NCBI GenBank assembly: GCA_000711775.1
Contig: ARYC01017745.1
Location: 43,332-107,331, forward strand
DNA from: Oxytricha trifallax
Taxonomy: Eukaryota; Ciliophora; Spirotrichea; Sporadotrichida; Oxytrichidae
Reading direction: 5' to 3'
DNA: 64,000 nucleotides
The notes under the pieces were generated by a model. That model did not search any database. It saw only the letters and a list, made by a program, of their open reading frames with translations, and was not told where the DNA came from. The translations under genes and the position numbers were made by a program. Positions 23,380 through 34,712 of this stretch are shown here, in pieces (position 1 is the first letter of the stretch; every line of letters starts with the position of its first letter).

Positions 23380-24004
23380 TTTAAGATATTAATGACAATT
23401 ATACAATGAGAATCAAGCAAAACTCTAATAGTAATATTTATAAAGATGCTAGAAATTAATACATAATAAAAAAAACTTTTGAAAATAAGAATCTCCCAAT
23501 ATCTAATATGGAATACCTAAAGATTAATAATAAATAATTGTGCCAAGTCTGCGATAACAAAGACTGTATGGAAACTTAATTCACAATACTCTTCAACAAC
23601 CAGTCTGTTCAGAAAGCCCTATAAGAGCAAATGTACTTTACAGTCCATAAAAAAAGTAAATACTAAGACTCCACATCATGGATGAATCAGATTATATAGT
23701 AAAATCAGTTTTTCTACTGAGAGAAAAAGCTTACATAGAACAGATAAGGTAGTGAAGGTAACAAAATTTTTTAATTTGTTTGGTTTAAATAAATAATTTA
23801 ACTGATATTACAATCAGAGAGAGAGATTGAACAATTAATATGATGTACTATTTAATTATAAAAGGGGTTGTCAATTGTACATTGCCAAATGCTTTAGATC
23901 GGTCTCTAGAGACATCAATGTGATCAAACTTTTATTATTATTGTTAAAATGTAATTTATTTGGGAAAATTCAAATTAATAAATCTAAATGAATTTAACTG
24001 TAGC

Positions 24005-24047
24005 CGTAACAGCCAATAATTTGGAAGCGTAACAGCCAATAATTTGG
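24005..24047. repeat. Two-copy 23-bp tandem repeat
   Basis: CGTAACAGCCAATAATTTGG occurs at 24005-24024 and again at 24028-24047, spaced by AAG. A local duplication in otherwise AT-rich DNA that holds no gene (23380-24468). Confidence 0.8.
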
Positions 24048-24468
24048 GAAGCTTTTATTTGTGATTTGATTTGAGTTAGATCTACTTTAGTAGCAGTATA
24101 AATTTTAAAGTTTAACGATCTAAAAATTAAAAATGGAAAATATTTTTTGTACCATTAGTGGCATACATACATGGGAGCTTTTAAATGTACCAATCTTCAA
24201 CGGTACAATATATAAGGGTGCACTTATATAATTAAAATGTACCATTAAACCTATTTGACATTGAAAAGTTTGTGCTTTATTAATCCTTATATTTTAAAAA
24301 GTGATACATTTAAATATTAAGCCAATTAATTAGATAACTGTGATTACTTGTTTTTATATTAAATATCTAAAACTATGGTGAGAAGTTGCTTTCATTTCCT
24401 AATAGTGTGAAAACCAATCAATTATATATCAAGTAGACATATTGGAATAAAACTCAAAGTACAGCCTA

Positions 24469-24906
24469 ATGGCAAGCTTCTACTTCAGATCCAACCTTAA
24501 AATAGCAAAGGAGAACTTCAAAATATAAGAGAAGTTGGTATAAGAAACCCATAAATGCCTTGGGTATGTGCTCCAATATCGAAATGAATCAAATGATCAT
24601 GTATACTTAAGTATTCTTGTCTAGAGTGGAGTAGCTGGGCTTTCTAAAGGGTACAACATTGCGACTCGATATGCAGGCAAGGGTGCCTTAGAAAAGCTAA
24701 AGTTAGATGCGGGTAGTATTGGAGAAAAAGTGCCAGAATAAAATTAAAAAAAACCCTTCAAAACTTGAACCGATTCTTTGTGATTCGATAAGTTTGCAGA
24801 GTTATCTAAGAAAGGAGTGGCAGTTGAACCTCTAAGAAATTCATTTCAGAGAAAAGAAGCAGCCTATCAAAAAAACCGATATTTAAAGAAAACATAGGAG
24901 GTGTGA
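24469..24906 (+). pseudogene. Unknown protein relic with two internal TGA codons
   Basis: From ATG 24469 one frame runs 146 codons to TGA 24904, interrupted only by two nearby TGA codons near 24765-24780. It reads MASFYFRSNLKIAKENFKIQ, then YVLQYRNESNDHVYLSILVQ, SGVAGLSKGYNIATRYAGKG, KLKLDAGSIGEKVPE, and after the TGAs FDKFAELSKKGVAVEPLRN. Codon choice and the mixed residue content look like a real gene, with TAA/TAG as Gln. The middle is hydrophobic and Gly-rich. A coding-like tail continues to about 24960 (SDDSDMYEVSKGTMKS). No family recognised. Two stops in an otherwise intact frame suggest a young relic, or TGA read-through in this germline copy. Confidence 0.45.
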
Positions 24907-25120
24907 GAGGATGTCGGCTGAGTGATGATTCCGACATGTACGAGGTGAGCAAAGGGACTATGAAAAGCTAATTATGATAATGAGCTGAGAGAATAAACTC
25001 AGTGCATTAAAAGTACATCAAGAAGATTTGTTCTGGACTTGCATCCCCACTGACAAATTTAATGAAAATTCTTTAAGAATATTTTATATAAGCTGATAAA
25101 AGCTTTTTTAAATTTATATA

Positions 25121-25220
25121 AATTTGGAGCTGTTTTTTTGAAAACGCCTTCGATTTATTTTTAAGAGTATATAATTTTTATATAAGTTCGATGTTTTTTT
25201 TTGTAAACAGTTAAATCTTT
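25121..25220. repeat. ~95-bp direct repeat, left copy
   Basis: ATTTGGAG..GAAAACG..TCGATTTATT..TATATAATTT..GTTCGATGTTTTTTT, repeated in the same orientation at 25811-25915 with roughly 75-80% identity by eye. The two copies bracket the relic at 25437-25640. Confidence 0.55.
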
Positions 25221-25436
25221 TAACAAAATTTGTTATAGGCTGATAAATGGCTCCTCCTATCTTCTTTTTAAAAAGATTTATCTTCTCTTTATCTATCCTT
25301 CACTCCTCCATCCATAAAACTGAAGATCCGCTCCATCCCAAGATCATCTCATAGTCTATATTATTTACCATTAAGACTGGAACGTATACCATATCACGAC
25401 TCTTACACATCAAGGAATAGCATTTTAATAGAATTG

Positions 25437-25640
25437 CTTCGATTTACCGAGGAAAACCATGTTAAAATTATGCTAACTAGCGGACATAGTAACGAAAACG
25501 GGGTTTCAATACCTCTACAGAGCCTCTAAGACTACAAAAACACCCATTTGAGTAACATCAAATCTTCCCGGTAATGTTCGTCGTTGTGGTTTATCACAAT
25601 CGCTTTTTTAATAGCGTACTCGTGATCAGCACCCAGCAAT
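25437..25640 (-). pseudogene. Relic of a conserved protein family, paralogue of 45490-45690
   Basis: The minus strand matches 45490-45690 (plus) over about 200 bp. In the PGRFDVTQM segment, differences fall at third codon positions (for example CCG/CCA, TTT/TTC), and a second match is FLGKSK against FLGKQK. This pattern indicates an ancestral protein-coding sequence. Here PGRFDVTQMGVFVVLEAL is open and then breaks at a TGA; later NPVFVTMSAS continues. Both copies have frameshifts. The family is not recognised. Confidence 0.5.
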
Positions 25641-25810
25641 TAACAATAGAATAAAATCGAGAAGTCTAGGAGGGGAGTTTTTATTTTTGAAAATTAAAAA
25701 AGTGTGCGATTCGAGTGGTGGAACTCATAAACCTGAAGCTAATATTAATTATTATTGTAAAATACAATATAGTTAGTCAACAATCAATTGCAAAGATACA
25801 ATTAATATAG

Positions 25811-25915
25811 AATTTGGAGAAGTTCTTTATGAAAACGTTTTTGATTTATTATTCAAGATTATATGATTTATAATGAAGTTTGATGTTTTTTTTCTTCTAA
25901 AACAGTAAAGTAAAG
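25811..25915. repeat. ~95-bp direct repeat, right copy
   Basis: Right-hand copy of the repeat at 25121-25220, same orientation, with more substitutions. The shared run AGTTYGATGTTTTTTT near its end is the clearest anchor. Confidence 0.55.
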
Positions 25916-26195
25916 TTTTTATGTTATTTTATGATACTCCCTTAACTGTTAAATTCTTTTACTCACCTCACCTTCTTTATACTTAGATGATTAATTTCTT
26001 CAGAAATAGGGATTTGAAGCTTTTTCTACAAAACCTGATATCTTCTTGACCAAGTAGAACACTTAAAATAACTTTATGTCTGAAGGCTAGTCAGTTTAGA
26101 TATTTTGACTATTTGATGCTCTATACTAAAGACATGGTCAATGAGTGACCTGTAATGTCAATTGACCCCCAAAGAGACTTATGCTAATTATTGCC

Positions 26196-26960
26196 TTATT
26201 ATTGATAAATTATTAAACAAAAAGGTAAAATGTGATAAATTTAAAAATCAAGAATATTCTTAAATATTTTAACTTGCATGATTTAGTTATTTACTAATTT
26301 AAATTACTTTGAGAAGATAAATACTGTATACACTTTTATAGGTAACATCAGCAAGGCCTATATGGTTACTAGCTTTATTGAGAGTTCTTACAGAATTGAT
26401 TTAGTCTCTTCTTATCTTGGCCACCGTCTATTAATTCCGAGAGCTTTCTCTATTCTTTTGATGACATCTGGGCTGTATGCTGCTTCACCTGATTGAATAT
26501 CAACGATTGTTCCAGTCCTCTCAATGACGGCCCTAGCAAGTTAAGCTTGAGTCATCTCCTTCTCTAATCTAGCTTTTTGAAATGCCTTAGCGCAATCAAG
26601 AGAGATCTTCTCGTACTTTATTTCTGCTTTGTCATCATCTCTCAAATAGTCGAAATCTGCGATGGCACTGGCTTGCTTATTAGTTGATTGACTAACGTGA
26701 GCAGCACCAGTCTTTTTAACTGAACAAGCTCTCAAGTGATTTCCAGAAGCACCACCGTAAGAAATACCGTCGTTATCTTGCTTTGGCTCCTTTTGTTTCT
26801 TAGACTTTGTCTTTATTTCGTTCAAATCCATTTATTTAATTTATGATTAAAGAGTAAATTAGTAAATAACTAAAAAATGCTAGTTAAAATAATTAAGTAA
26901 ATTCCTGATTTTTAAATTTATCACATTTTACCTTTTTGCTTGATACTTTATCAATAATAA
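26196..26960. mobile_element. 765-bp inverted-repeat unit carrying an MBF1 gene
   Basis: The left arm (26196-26302) and right arm (26855-26960) are inverted copies of about 107 bp with roughly 85% identity. Both begin TTATTATTGATAAA and share AAAAAGGTAAAATGTGATAA and TTAGTTATTTACTAATTTA. The unit holds nothing but one small gene, whose start codon is 23 bp from the right arm. No clean target duplication was found. It resembles a short transposon that has captured a host gene, or a gene-sized insertion with its own ends. Confidence 0.75.
26415..26831 (-). CDS. MBF1: Multiprotein bridging factor 1 (MBF1/EDF1-type coactivator)
   Basis: 139 codons from ATG 26831. The N-terminus is Lys-rich (MDLNEIKTKSKKQKEPKQD), followed by a linker and a helix-turn-helix (Cro/C1-type) domain from about residue 80: LDCAKAFQKARLEKEMTQAQ, LARAVIERTGTIVDIQSGEA and SPDVIKRIEKALGI. 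Length, order and motifs match MBF1, which bridges transcription factors to TBP in the nucleus. The Gln in TQAQLA is encoded by TAA, confirming the ciliate code. The family usually has EYESG where this has DIQSG. The homology ends at RRWPR, followed by TAA, which is Gln here; no TGA comes before the left arm, so a proper stop is missing or was lost in capture. No introns or interrupting AT-rich blocks. It could be expressed or a young pseudogene. Confidence 0.88.
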
Positions 26961-28489
26961 TAATTACTAAATTCATGATCATGAAAAAACCGAGAGAGAG
27001 TAAGGTTTTCTATTTTAAAAATAATAACACTTTCAATCTTCTAACTAATCCAACTCATCTCCTATTACTCTATAGTGATGGTTATTTTCAACAGGCAATG
27101 GGTTTAAAAGTTCCTCTAAAAAAACCCTATTAGATTGGTAACCTCGTTGGACATGCTAAGGTACCTTTGGCATGAGCATTACTCTAAGTGATATATTTTG
27201 ACTATTTCCTACTGAATGCATGGACCATAGCCAAGAAGTGCCCTTTGATGTCCAAAAATATTGTAATAGAGTTCTTCTGGTACAACTCTATTAATTATTA
27301 TTATATTAACATTATACCCATTAATTTCCATAGCCATAACTAACTTAAGGATCTTTACCATTATCTAAGATATACTTAGCATTAAGCAGAGTTCTTTTTT
27401 TATTTAGATTCTATCAGCTTATTTACTTTAAGCCTACAAATCGAGGATTTCACCGACTTTGTAAAGTAAGAAAGAAACTTTATTTTTAGGACATCGATCA
27501 TACTACTAAGCTCGAAAATTCTAATTTCTTTTATAGAATAAAACCAAAAATTTCATATGAGCCAAAAAACAATCTATTGACTTCCTTATTAGCATGATTC
27601 TAAAATGTTATCATACTCTAAACTTGCTATTTGCGATTTTAAAAATTTTAAGGAAGCTAAAAATTTGCCAAATCAACTAAAATACTCAAATTTAAAGATA
27701 TTAGACAGCTTTGATGAAATGGATTTATACTTTTTTAATATATTATATCGTTTCCAAAATGACAAGTTGAAGATTGGTTCTATGCCAACATGTGAAAATT
27801 CTAGTCTTGTCCACACATTTGAAATTTACCTAGGAATGTTCATATTTGTAAATATATTCCTTTTTTAATAGGCAAAGAATCTATATGAACTCTGAAAAGT
27901 TATTATGTTATATTAGTATTAAAGTACCTCCTACTCAATCTTAAACATAATCTATCATACTTCTATTTAATTAATGAAAAAAGAAGTAATAGAAAAAAAT
28001 CACAAATCTTTGATGTATCAAAAATGAAAATACAACCACCTACTCTACAACTTCTTCAAAAATAAAGAAACCAAAATGAGTAAAGATGTCTCAACTAGGT
28101 GAATAGGAAATAAAAAAATATAAATAATGCTTTAGCTTAAAATTTCAGGACAATAAAGTATAGAAGCTATAATTTCTCAGTGATTAGAGTCCAATAAATA
28201 AATATTCTGAAGATAAGAGAAAGCTTAATCCACTTATAACTAAAAAAGACATAAAAAATATAAAGTCATAGGAACAAAAAGAACCATTCTTAAAAAAACA
28301 TAAAATAAACAATAAAAGTCTATGAAATTGCTCTGAATTCAAACCTTATAAGAAGCAATTTAATGAGTTATAAATTCAAAATAAAAATAAAGTTAATAAA
28401 AAATAAAAATAATTGTAATTTTAATTTAAAAAAATTGGAAAAATATAAAATAATAAAGAAAAGAGTAAGTATTAAGAACAAATGAATAT
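26961..28489. other. AT-rich DNA, no gene assigned
   Basis: Mostly AT-rich. TATTTTGACTATTT near 27190 repeats a segment at 26099 left of the MBF1 unit in the same orientation, with weak similarity continuing for about 60 bp, possibly an older duplication around the unit. No convincing gene. Confidence 0.35.
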
Positions 28490-31157
28490 TTCAAACTAAA
28501 TTTTATTATATTTAAATTTATAAGAAGCCTATGTATCTGAAGTTGCTCTTTCTTTGTAGTATTTTTCGAGAAATTTCGGCTGAGTACTATTGGAGAAATT
28601 AATGATTTAAATATTTTTAATCATTCAAATGCCTATCTCATAAAGAATATTGCCAAGATTTGACTTCACAGGCAGGTAATTAGCTTGAAAATGATAATAA
28701 AAATGAAAAGTGAATTTCTCAGGTCAGCGAGTATTTGTCCAACTAAATCTTATTTTATACGTATTTATTACAAGGCTATGTATCTGAAGTTGCTCTTTCT
28801 TTGTAGTATTTTTCGAGAAATTTCGGCTCAGTACTATTGGAGAAATTAATGATTTAAATATTTTCAATCATTCAAATGCCTATCTCATAAAGAATATTGC
28901 CAAGATTTGACTTCACAGGCAGGTAATTGGCTTGAAAATGATAATAAAAATGAAAAGTGAATTTCTCATGTCAGCGAGTATTTTTCCAACTAAATCTTAT
29001 TTTATATAAATTTATAACAAGCCTATGCATCTGAAGTCGCTCTTTCTTTGAAGTATTTGTAGAGAAATTTCGGCTGAGTACTATTTGAGAAATCAATGAT
29101 TTAAATATTTTTAATCATTCAAATGCCTATCTCATAAAGAATATTGCCAAGATTTGACTTCACAGGCAGGTAATTGGCTTGAAAATGATTATAAAAATGA
29201 AAAGTGAATTTCTCATGTCAGCGAGTACTTTTCCAACTAAATCTTATTTTATATAAATTTATAACAAGCCTAAGCATCTGAAGTTGCTCTTTCTTTGAAG
29301 TATTTTTAGAGAAATTTCGGCTGAGTATTATTGGAGAATTTAATGATTTAAATATTTTCAATCATTCAAATGCCTATCTCATAAAGAATATTGCCAAGAT
29401 TTGACTTCACAGGCAGGTAATTAGCTTGAAAATGATAATAAAAATGAAAAGTGAATTTCTCAGGTCAGCGAGTATTTGTCCAACTAAATCTTATTTTATA
29501 CGTATTTATTACAAGGCTATGTATCTGAAGTTGCTCTTTCTTTGTAGTATTTTTCGAGAAATTTCGGCTCAGTACTATTGGAGAAATTAATGATTTAAAT
29601 ATTTTCAATCATTCAAATGCCTATCTCATAAAGAATATTGCCAAGATTTGACTTCACAGGCAGGTAATTGGCTTGAAAATGATAATAAAAATGAAAAGTG
29701 AATTTCTCAGGTCAGCGAGTATTTGTCCAACTAAATCTTATTTTATACGTATTTATTACAAGGCTATGTATCTGAAGTTGCTCTTTCTTTGTAGTATTTT
29801 TCGAGAAATTTCGGCTCAGTACTATTGGAGAAATTAATGATTTAAATATTTTCAATCATTCAAATGCCTATCTCATAAAGAATATTGCCAAGATTTGACT
29901 TCAACAGGCAGGTAATTAGCTTGAAAATGATAATAAAAATGAAAAGTGAATTTCTCAGGTCAGCGAGTATTTGTCCAACTAAATCTTATTTTATACGTAT
30001 TTATTACAAGGCTATGTATCTGAAGTTGCTCTTTCTTTGTAGTATTTTTCGAGAAATTTCGGCTCAGTACTATTGGAGAAATTAATGATTTAAATATTTT
30101 CAATCATTCAAATGCCTATCTCATAAAGAATATTGCCAAGATTTGACTTCACAGGCAGGTAATTGGCTTGAAAATGATAATAAAAATGAAAAGTGAATTT
30201 CTCATGTCAGCGAGTATTTTTCCAACTAAATCTTATTTTATATGAATTTATAACAAGCCTATGCATCTGAAGTCGCTCTTTCTTTGTAGTATTTTTAGAG
30301 AAATTTCGGCTGAGTACTATTGGAGAAATTAATGATTTAAATATTTTCAATCATTCAAATGCCTATCTCATAAAGAATATTGCCAAGATTTGACTTCACA
30401 GGCAGGTAATTAGCTTGAAAATGATAATAAAAATGAAAAGTGAATTTCTCAGGTCAGCGAGTATTTGTCCAACTAAATCTTATTTTATACGTATTTATTA
30501 CAAGGCTATGTATCTGAAGTTGCTCTTTCTTTGTAGTATTTTTCGAGAAATTTCGGCTCAGTACTATTGGAGAAATTAATGATTTAAATATTTTCAATCA
30601 TTCAAATGCCTATCTCATAAAGAATATTGCCAAGATTTGACTTCACAGGCAGGTAATTAGCTTGAAAATGATAATAAAAATGAAAAGTGAATTTCTCAGG
30701 TCAGCGAGTATTTGTCCAACTAAATCTTATTTTATACGTATTTATTACAAGGCTATGTATCTGAAGTTGCTCTTTCTTTGTAGTATTTTTCGAGAAATTT
30801 CGGCTCAGTACTATTGGAGAAATTAATGATTTAAATATTTTCAATCATTCAAATGCCTATCTCATAAAGAATATTGCCAAGATTTGACTTCACAGGCAGG
30901 TAATTAGCTTGAAAATGATAATAAAAATGAAAAGTGAATTTCTCAGGTCAGCGAGTATTTGTCCAACTAAATCTTATTTTATACGTATTTATTACAAGGC
31001 TATGTATCTGAAGTTGCTCTTTCTTTGTAGTATTTTTCGAGAAATTTCGGCTCAGTACTATTGGAGAAATTAATGATTTAAATATTTTCAATCATTCAAA
31101 TGCCTATCTCATAAAGAATATTGCCAAGATTTGACTTCACAGGCAGGTAATTAGCTT
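28490..31157. repeat. Tandem array, 247-bp unit, ~10.8 copies
   Basis: The marker ATGTATCTGAAG (or close variants) recurs at 28531, 28778, 29025, 29272, 29519, 29766, 30014, 30261, 30508, 30755 and 31002, a spacing of 247 bp with one 248. Two unit types alternate irregularly: one with ACGTATTTATTACAAGG and GGCTCAGTAC, the other with ATAAATTTATAACAAGCC and GGCTGAGTAC. Units 1, 3, 4 and 8 are the more divergent ones; 2, 5-7 and 9-11 are nearly identical, showing recent homogenisation. Each unit keeps AAATTTCGGCT and TTGACTTCACAGGCAGG. No long protein frame. The array ends abruptly at 31157. Confidence 0.97.
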
Positions 31158-34100
31158 ATGGGTAGCAATAATTTAAAATAGGGATTTTTAAAAAGTAAAT
31201 GAAGAAAATGAGATCTAGCGTATTAATAACTGATAATAAATAACTTAATCCTTATATTAATGAGCTAACACATTTATATCACAAATAAATTCTTTATTTA
31301 AAAATTATTTTTTTAATTAAAAGAAATTAATATAAATATAAAAGGTTATATATATATATATATTTATACATAAAATTAAATGAACACAATTTTTTGTATT
31401 AATAATTATTCTATTCTACATTTGCATACTAATTATATAATATGAATAAAATAGAACAATATAACTAGGCAACCTAGAGAATATTGTCTGACAATCTGAA
31501 CAAAAAGGACATAAGCAATTTGTTTTTGGATAGTTGTTTGATTAATTTGGTATAGCCTAGATCTTAATACATTAAATTTTATAAATGACGTTTGTGGAAA
31601 TCGAGATAATTTATTTCACATGATCTTAGAACAAATGAATGAAATTATGCAAGAATATGCACAGAAAATCATTCATTACCACACGTATCAATCGCAAAAG
31701 TCAATATTTTAATGTTTCCAAAGAGCACTTTATCTTCAGATTTAAATACATATAAATCTTTATTTTTTGGTGGCAATATCTACAATGATTATGATTCTAT
31801 GAGTGGTGTGGTAGGAATATTGACATCAGGGTATTTCAAGTGGTTTATACAACAATAAAGTAAGTTAGAGGATCACGATATTGAAATTTCATTTGATTTA
31901 GTGTTTATGGAATAAATACCTCCACTGAAAGAACAGTAATTATGGCTGAAAAGTATAATTCTTTCCAATCTTTAGGAGTTCATATTGGCATATAATCAAA
32001 ACCGCATTAATTAATAAAATAAATTATCTACAATTATTTTTATATATAAATTTGTGAGTAAATTCAATTGAATAATATAGAAAAACGTTTAAACTTGAAT
32101 GAAACTTAATATCGACTTAATATTTTACTTACTGAGGTTTTCAATCGATTTAAGTTATATAATTAGGTTAATTTGAAAAATTACCATTTTAAAAATAATA
32201 GAATCATGAAAGTTAATCAATCACTTGCTTCCTGATAAGTTGGAAGATATAGTATAACACACTATGAATATGCTGATAAAGTAGATAATAGTAATGGTGA
32301 TGAGAGAGAGCAACACTTCAACTATTGCAAGCAATTATAGTAAACAGAATGCTCTATATGACGTTTGTGTAAAGTAAGAACATGCAGAAATAATGACTTA
32401 GTAATTAAATTTGATGATTATTATATAACTTGGACGAAATAGGAGCTTTAGTTATTACTATTTATATTTACTCTTATGTCAATTTTTATAAAGACATTGC
32501 TGAAATAATGGTAGATAGAGAAAGAGAGAAATTAGGATCAATGATGTCTTGCAATAGAAGATATTCTAAGAATTAGAGAGTCTTAGCTCTTCATTGAATA
32601 TGAATCAAACTAAGGACTTTGTATTATTTATTTAATCTGTTATGGAAATTTATAGCAGGGTAAAGAAATATCCTTTATACTTCACTTACTATTTCTTATG
32701 GAGAAATATTTAAAATTGATAAATATTAAGATTTTTAATCATTTCTCAAGTTTATAATAACTTAAATCTCAGTTCAAACTATAACAATAATATTCAGATC
32801 CTTTTCACCTTGATAGGATATTTCTTCTACAATAAATTAAAAATAATATGGAATTCAATTGCATCGAAAATATTTATAAATTCATTGATTTAAACATAAA
32901 ATAAGCTTTTTCTAAAAATAATTAAAGAAATCAAAATAAAATAGTTATAGCATACAAAGAATGCGATTTCTTAACAAGTTTAATATATAAATATAATGTT
33001 CTGCTAATTATCCTTGATGTAAAGTAATTATTGAAACTGAATTTTCAATAAAATAATTTAGTTTGTACTTTATAATATCAAATTGAATAATATAAAATAT
33101 ATTGCCTGAAAAATAACTAAAATAATAGCTAATTGAGTATATGAATTAATTTCAATTGGTCATTGTTATTATCAAGAAATTACAGTAAATTTACAAGTTG
33201 CATTAATAGATTTAATCAATGATTAATTATTTAAATAAGGAATTTGATTTATATCCTCAAGACTTTTCTTTATTAAATTATATTTAGATAGCACATAAAA
33301 TCATAAGTTCTTATATATTGAAGGAATCACTTTTCACACATTTGAGAAACATTAATTTTATTATTTTTGAGATGATTGCTTATATTTATTACTAAATGTT
33401 AATGAAGTAAATGCATTTACAAAATATAACTAGTAATATTGGATTGAATAAACCTGTTAATAAAAAAGTTATATAGGCATTTTTGACTATATTCACAACT
33501 AATAATTAAATAATTATAGTTATATTTTTATGTTTAAGATTCGAATAATTAATTAAGTGATAATAGTGAATAAAACAATAAAAAACTAATTTCTACATTA
33601 ATAATTACCATTAATTTTTGTGAAATAAGGCTCAATAAAATGAATAATATCAAAGTACATAAAGGAGTGAATCGTAATCGATAGTCAGTGTAGCAGAAAA
33701 TACACTAAATCTGCAATTCAAAAATACGCATAATAATTATTTAGGTCAAAGATTAAAAATTTCAAATTTTACTATCTGTAATATTTTACAGTTATAGGAG
33801 TGAAACTTTGTTTTGGTAATGAATTATGAATAAATTGATATTTGAATTATTGATTAAGCTTAGAATTTATAATCTTCAATTGTATTAAGTTATACTTTCA
33901 GACTAATTTAAGTAATTTCATTTTAAAATGAGAAGATTTTTAGAGAAAAATATGAAGTTAAAATTTAATTCTAAATTTGAGTGACAAAGTTACTCAAAAT
34001 TTTTAAACAGGTAATGGTTTAGTTAATATTTATGTTATCTAAATTCAATCAAAATTATTGTGTAAATTTTTCTAAAATAGGTAATACATGTATTTATTAG

Positions 34101-34293
34101 CAATTCTTTGGAGAGAGTTGTATTTTTTGGATCTGACTAATTTACAAACTTCAAAGAAATAATTGTAAAAAAAAATTATATTAAATTTTAATTGTATGTT
34201 TAAAAAATAAGGTGAATAGTGCCTTTTTGTCAACAACAATTATAAAGATACTACGTGAATGTATTTATAATTTCAAACAACTAAAAGCTTGTA
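31158..34293. other. AT-rich DNA with two weak coding-like patches
   Basis: At 31660-31990 the plus strand reads KVNILMFPKSTLSSDLNTYK, then SLFFGGNIYNDYDSMSGVVG and ILTSGYFKWFIQQQ, an open and protein-like stretch of unknown family. At 32270-32345 and 32490-32595 there are shorter plus-strand patches (NGDEREQHFNYCKQ; MVDREREKLGSMMSCNRRYS). The rest, including a TA dinucleotide run near 31350, is noncoding in appearance. Confidence 0.3.
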
Positions 34294-34336
34294 TATTAAG
34301 CGAGTTTAATTAAAATGTGGAGACTGTTAAATTAAG
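34294..34336 (+). repeat. Solo copy of the ARF-unit inverted-repeat end
   Basis: TATTAAGCGAGTTTAATTAA followed by AATGTGGAG matches the two arms of the ARF unit (36322-36394 and 36928-36999) over about 43 bp with few differences. It has the same orientation as the left arm and lies 2 kb to its left. It may be the outer end of an older, larger element spanning 34294-36999, or a remnant of another copy. Confidence 0.65.
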
Positions 34337-34339
34337 AAT

Positions 34340-34712
34340 AGTATTGTGATTGGTAATGATGGAAAGCTAAAGCTATTCATAGAACATATTTACTTGAAGT
34401 GTTTCGACTAATTATGAGAGATGCGATGTTCTTACCAATCTTCGCATTGGTTCTTAAACCATTTTGTGATTTATTTATAGTAATTCTATAAGTGTTTCGA
34501 AAAGATTCTCCCGAGATAATGTGAACAATTTTCTAAACATTAATGACACATCACTACCCAGCTGTTTCTAAATTGCTGGAGTTCTGCATTTATCTTTGGC
34601 AATGATTTCAAGTTTCCATTATTCATAATTTATAGAGGTTAGGCTTATCATTTTATCCATTCCTGCATTAAAGAAAGAAGCGATAAAACACCCATTTTCT
34701 TCCCCAAAAATC
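34340..34712 (-). pseudogene. Unidentified gene relic
   Basis: About 115 codons open on the minus strand reading ENGCFIASFFNAGMDKMISL, TSINYEQWKLEIIAKDKCRT, LMFRKLFTLSRENLFETLIE and RRLVRTSHLSQLVETLQVN, with TAA/TAG as Gln. Composition and helix-like periodicity suggest a genuine protein. Upstream a different frame reads SLKPDNISDRFLGKKMGV, so a frameshift lies near 34700. It begins directly beside the solo repeat end at 34294-34336. Family not recognised. Confidence 0.4.

Noticed and set aside
28490-31157. CRISPR-like array
   Set aside because: Units are 247 bp and contiguous with no unique spacers, and the host is a eukaryote. It is a satellite.
31340-31362. TA dinucleotide run
   Set aside because: Simple repeat common in AT-rich DNA; no further significance.
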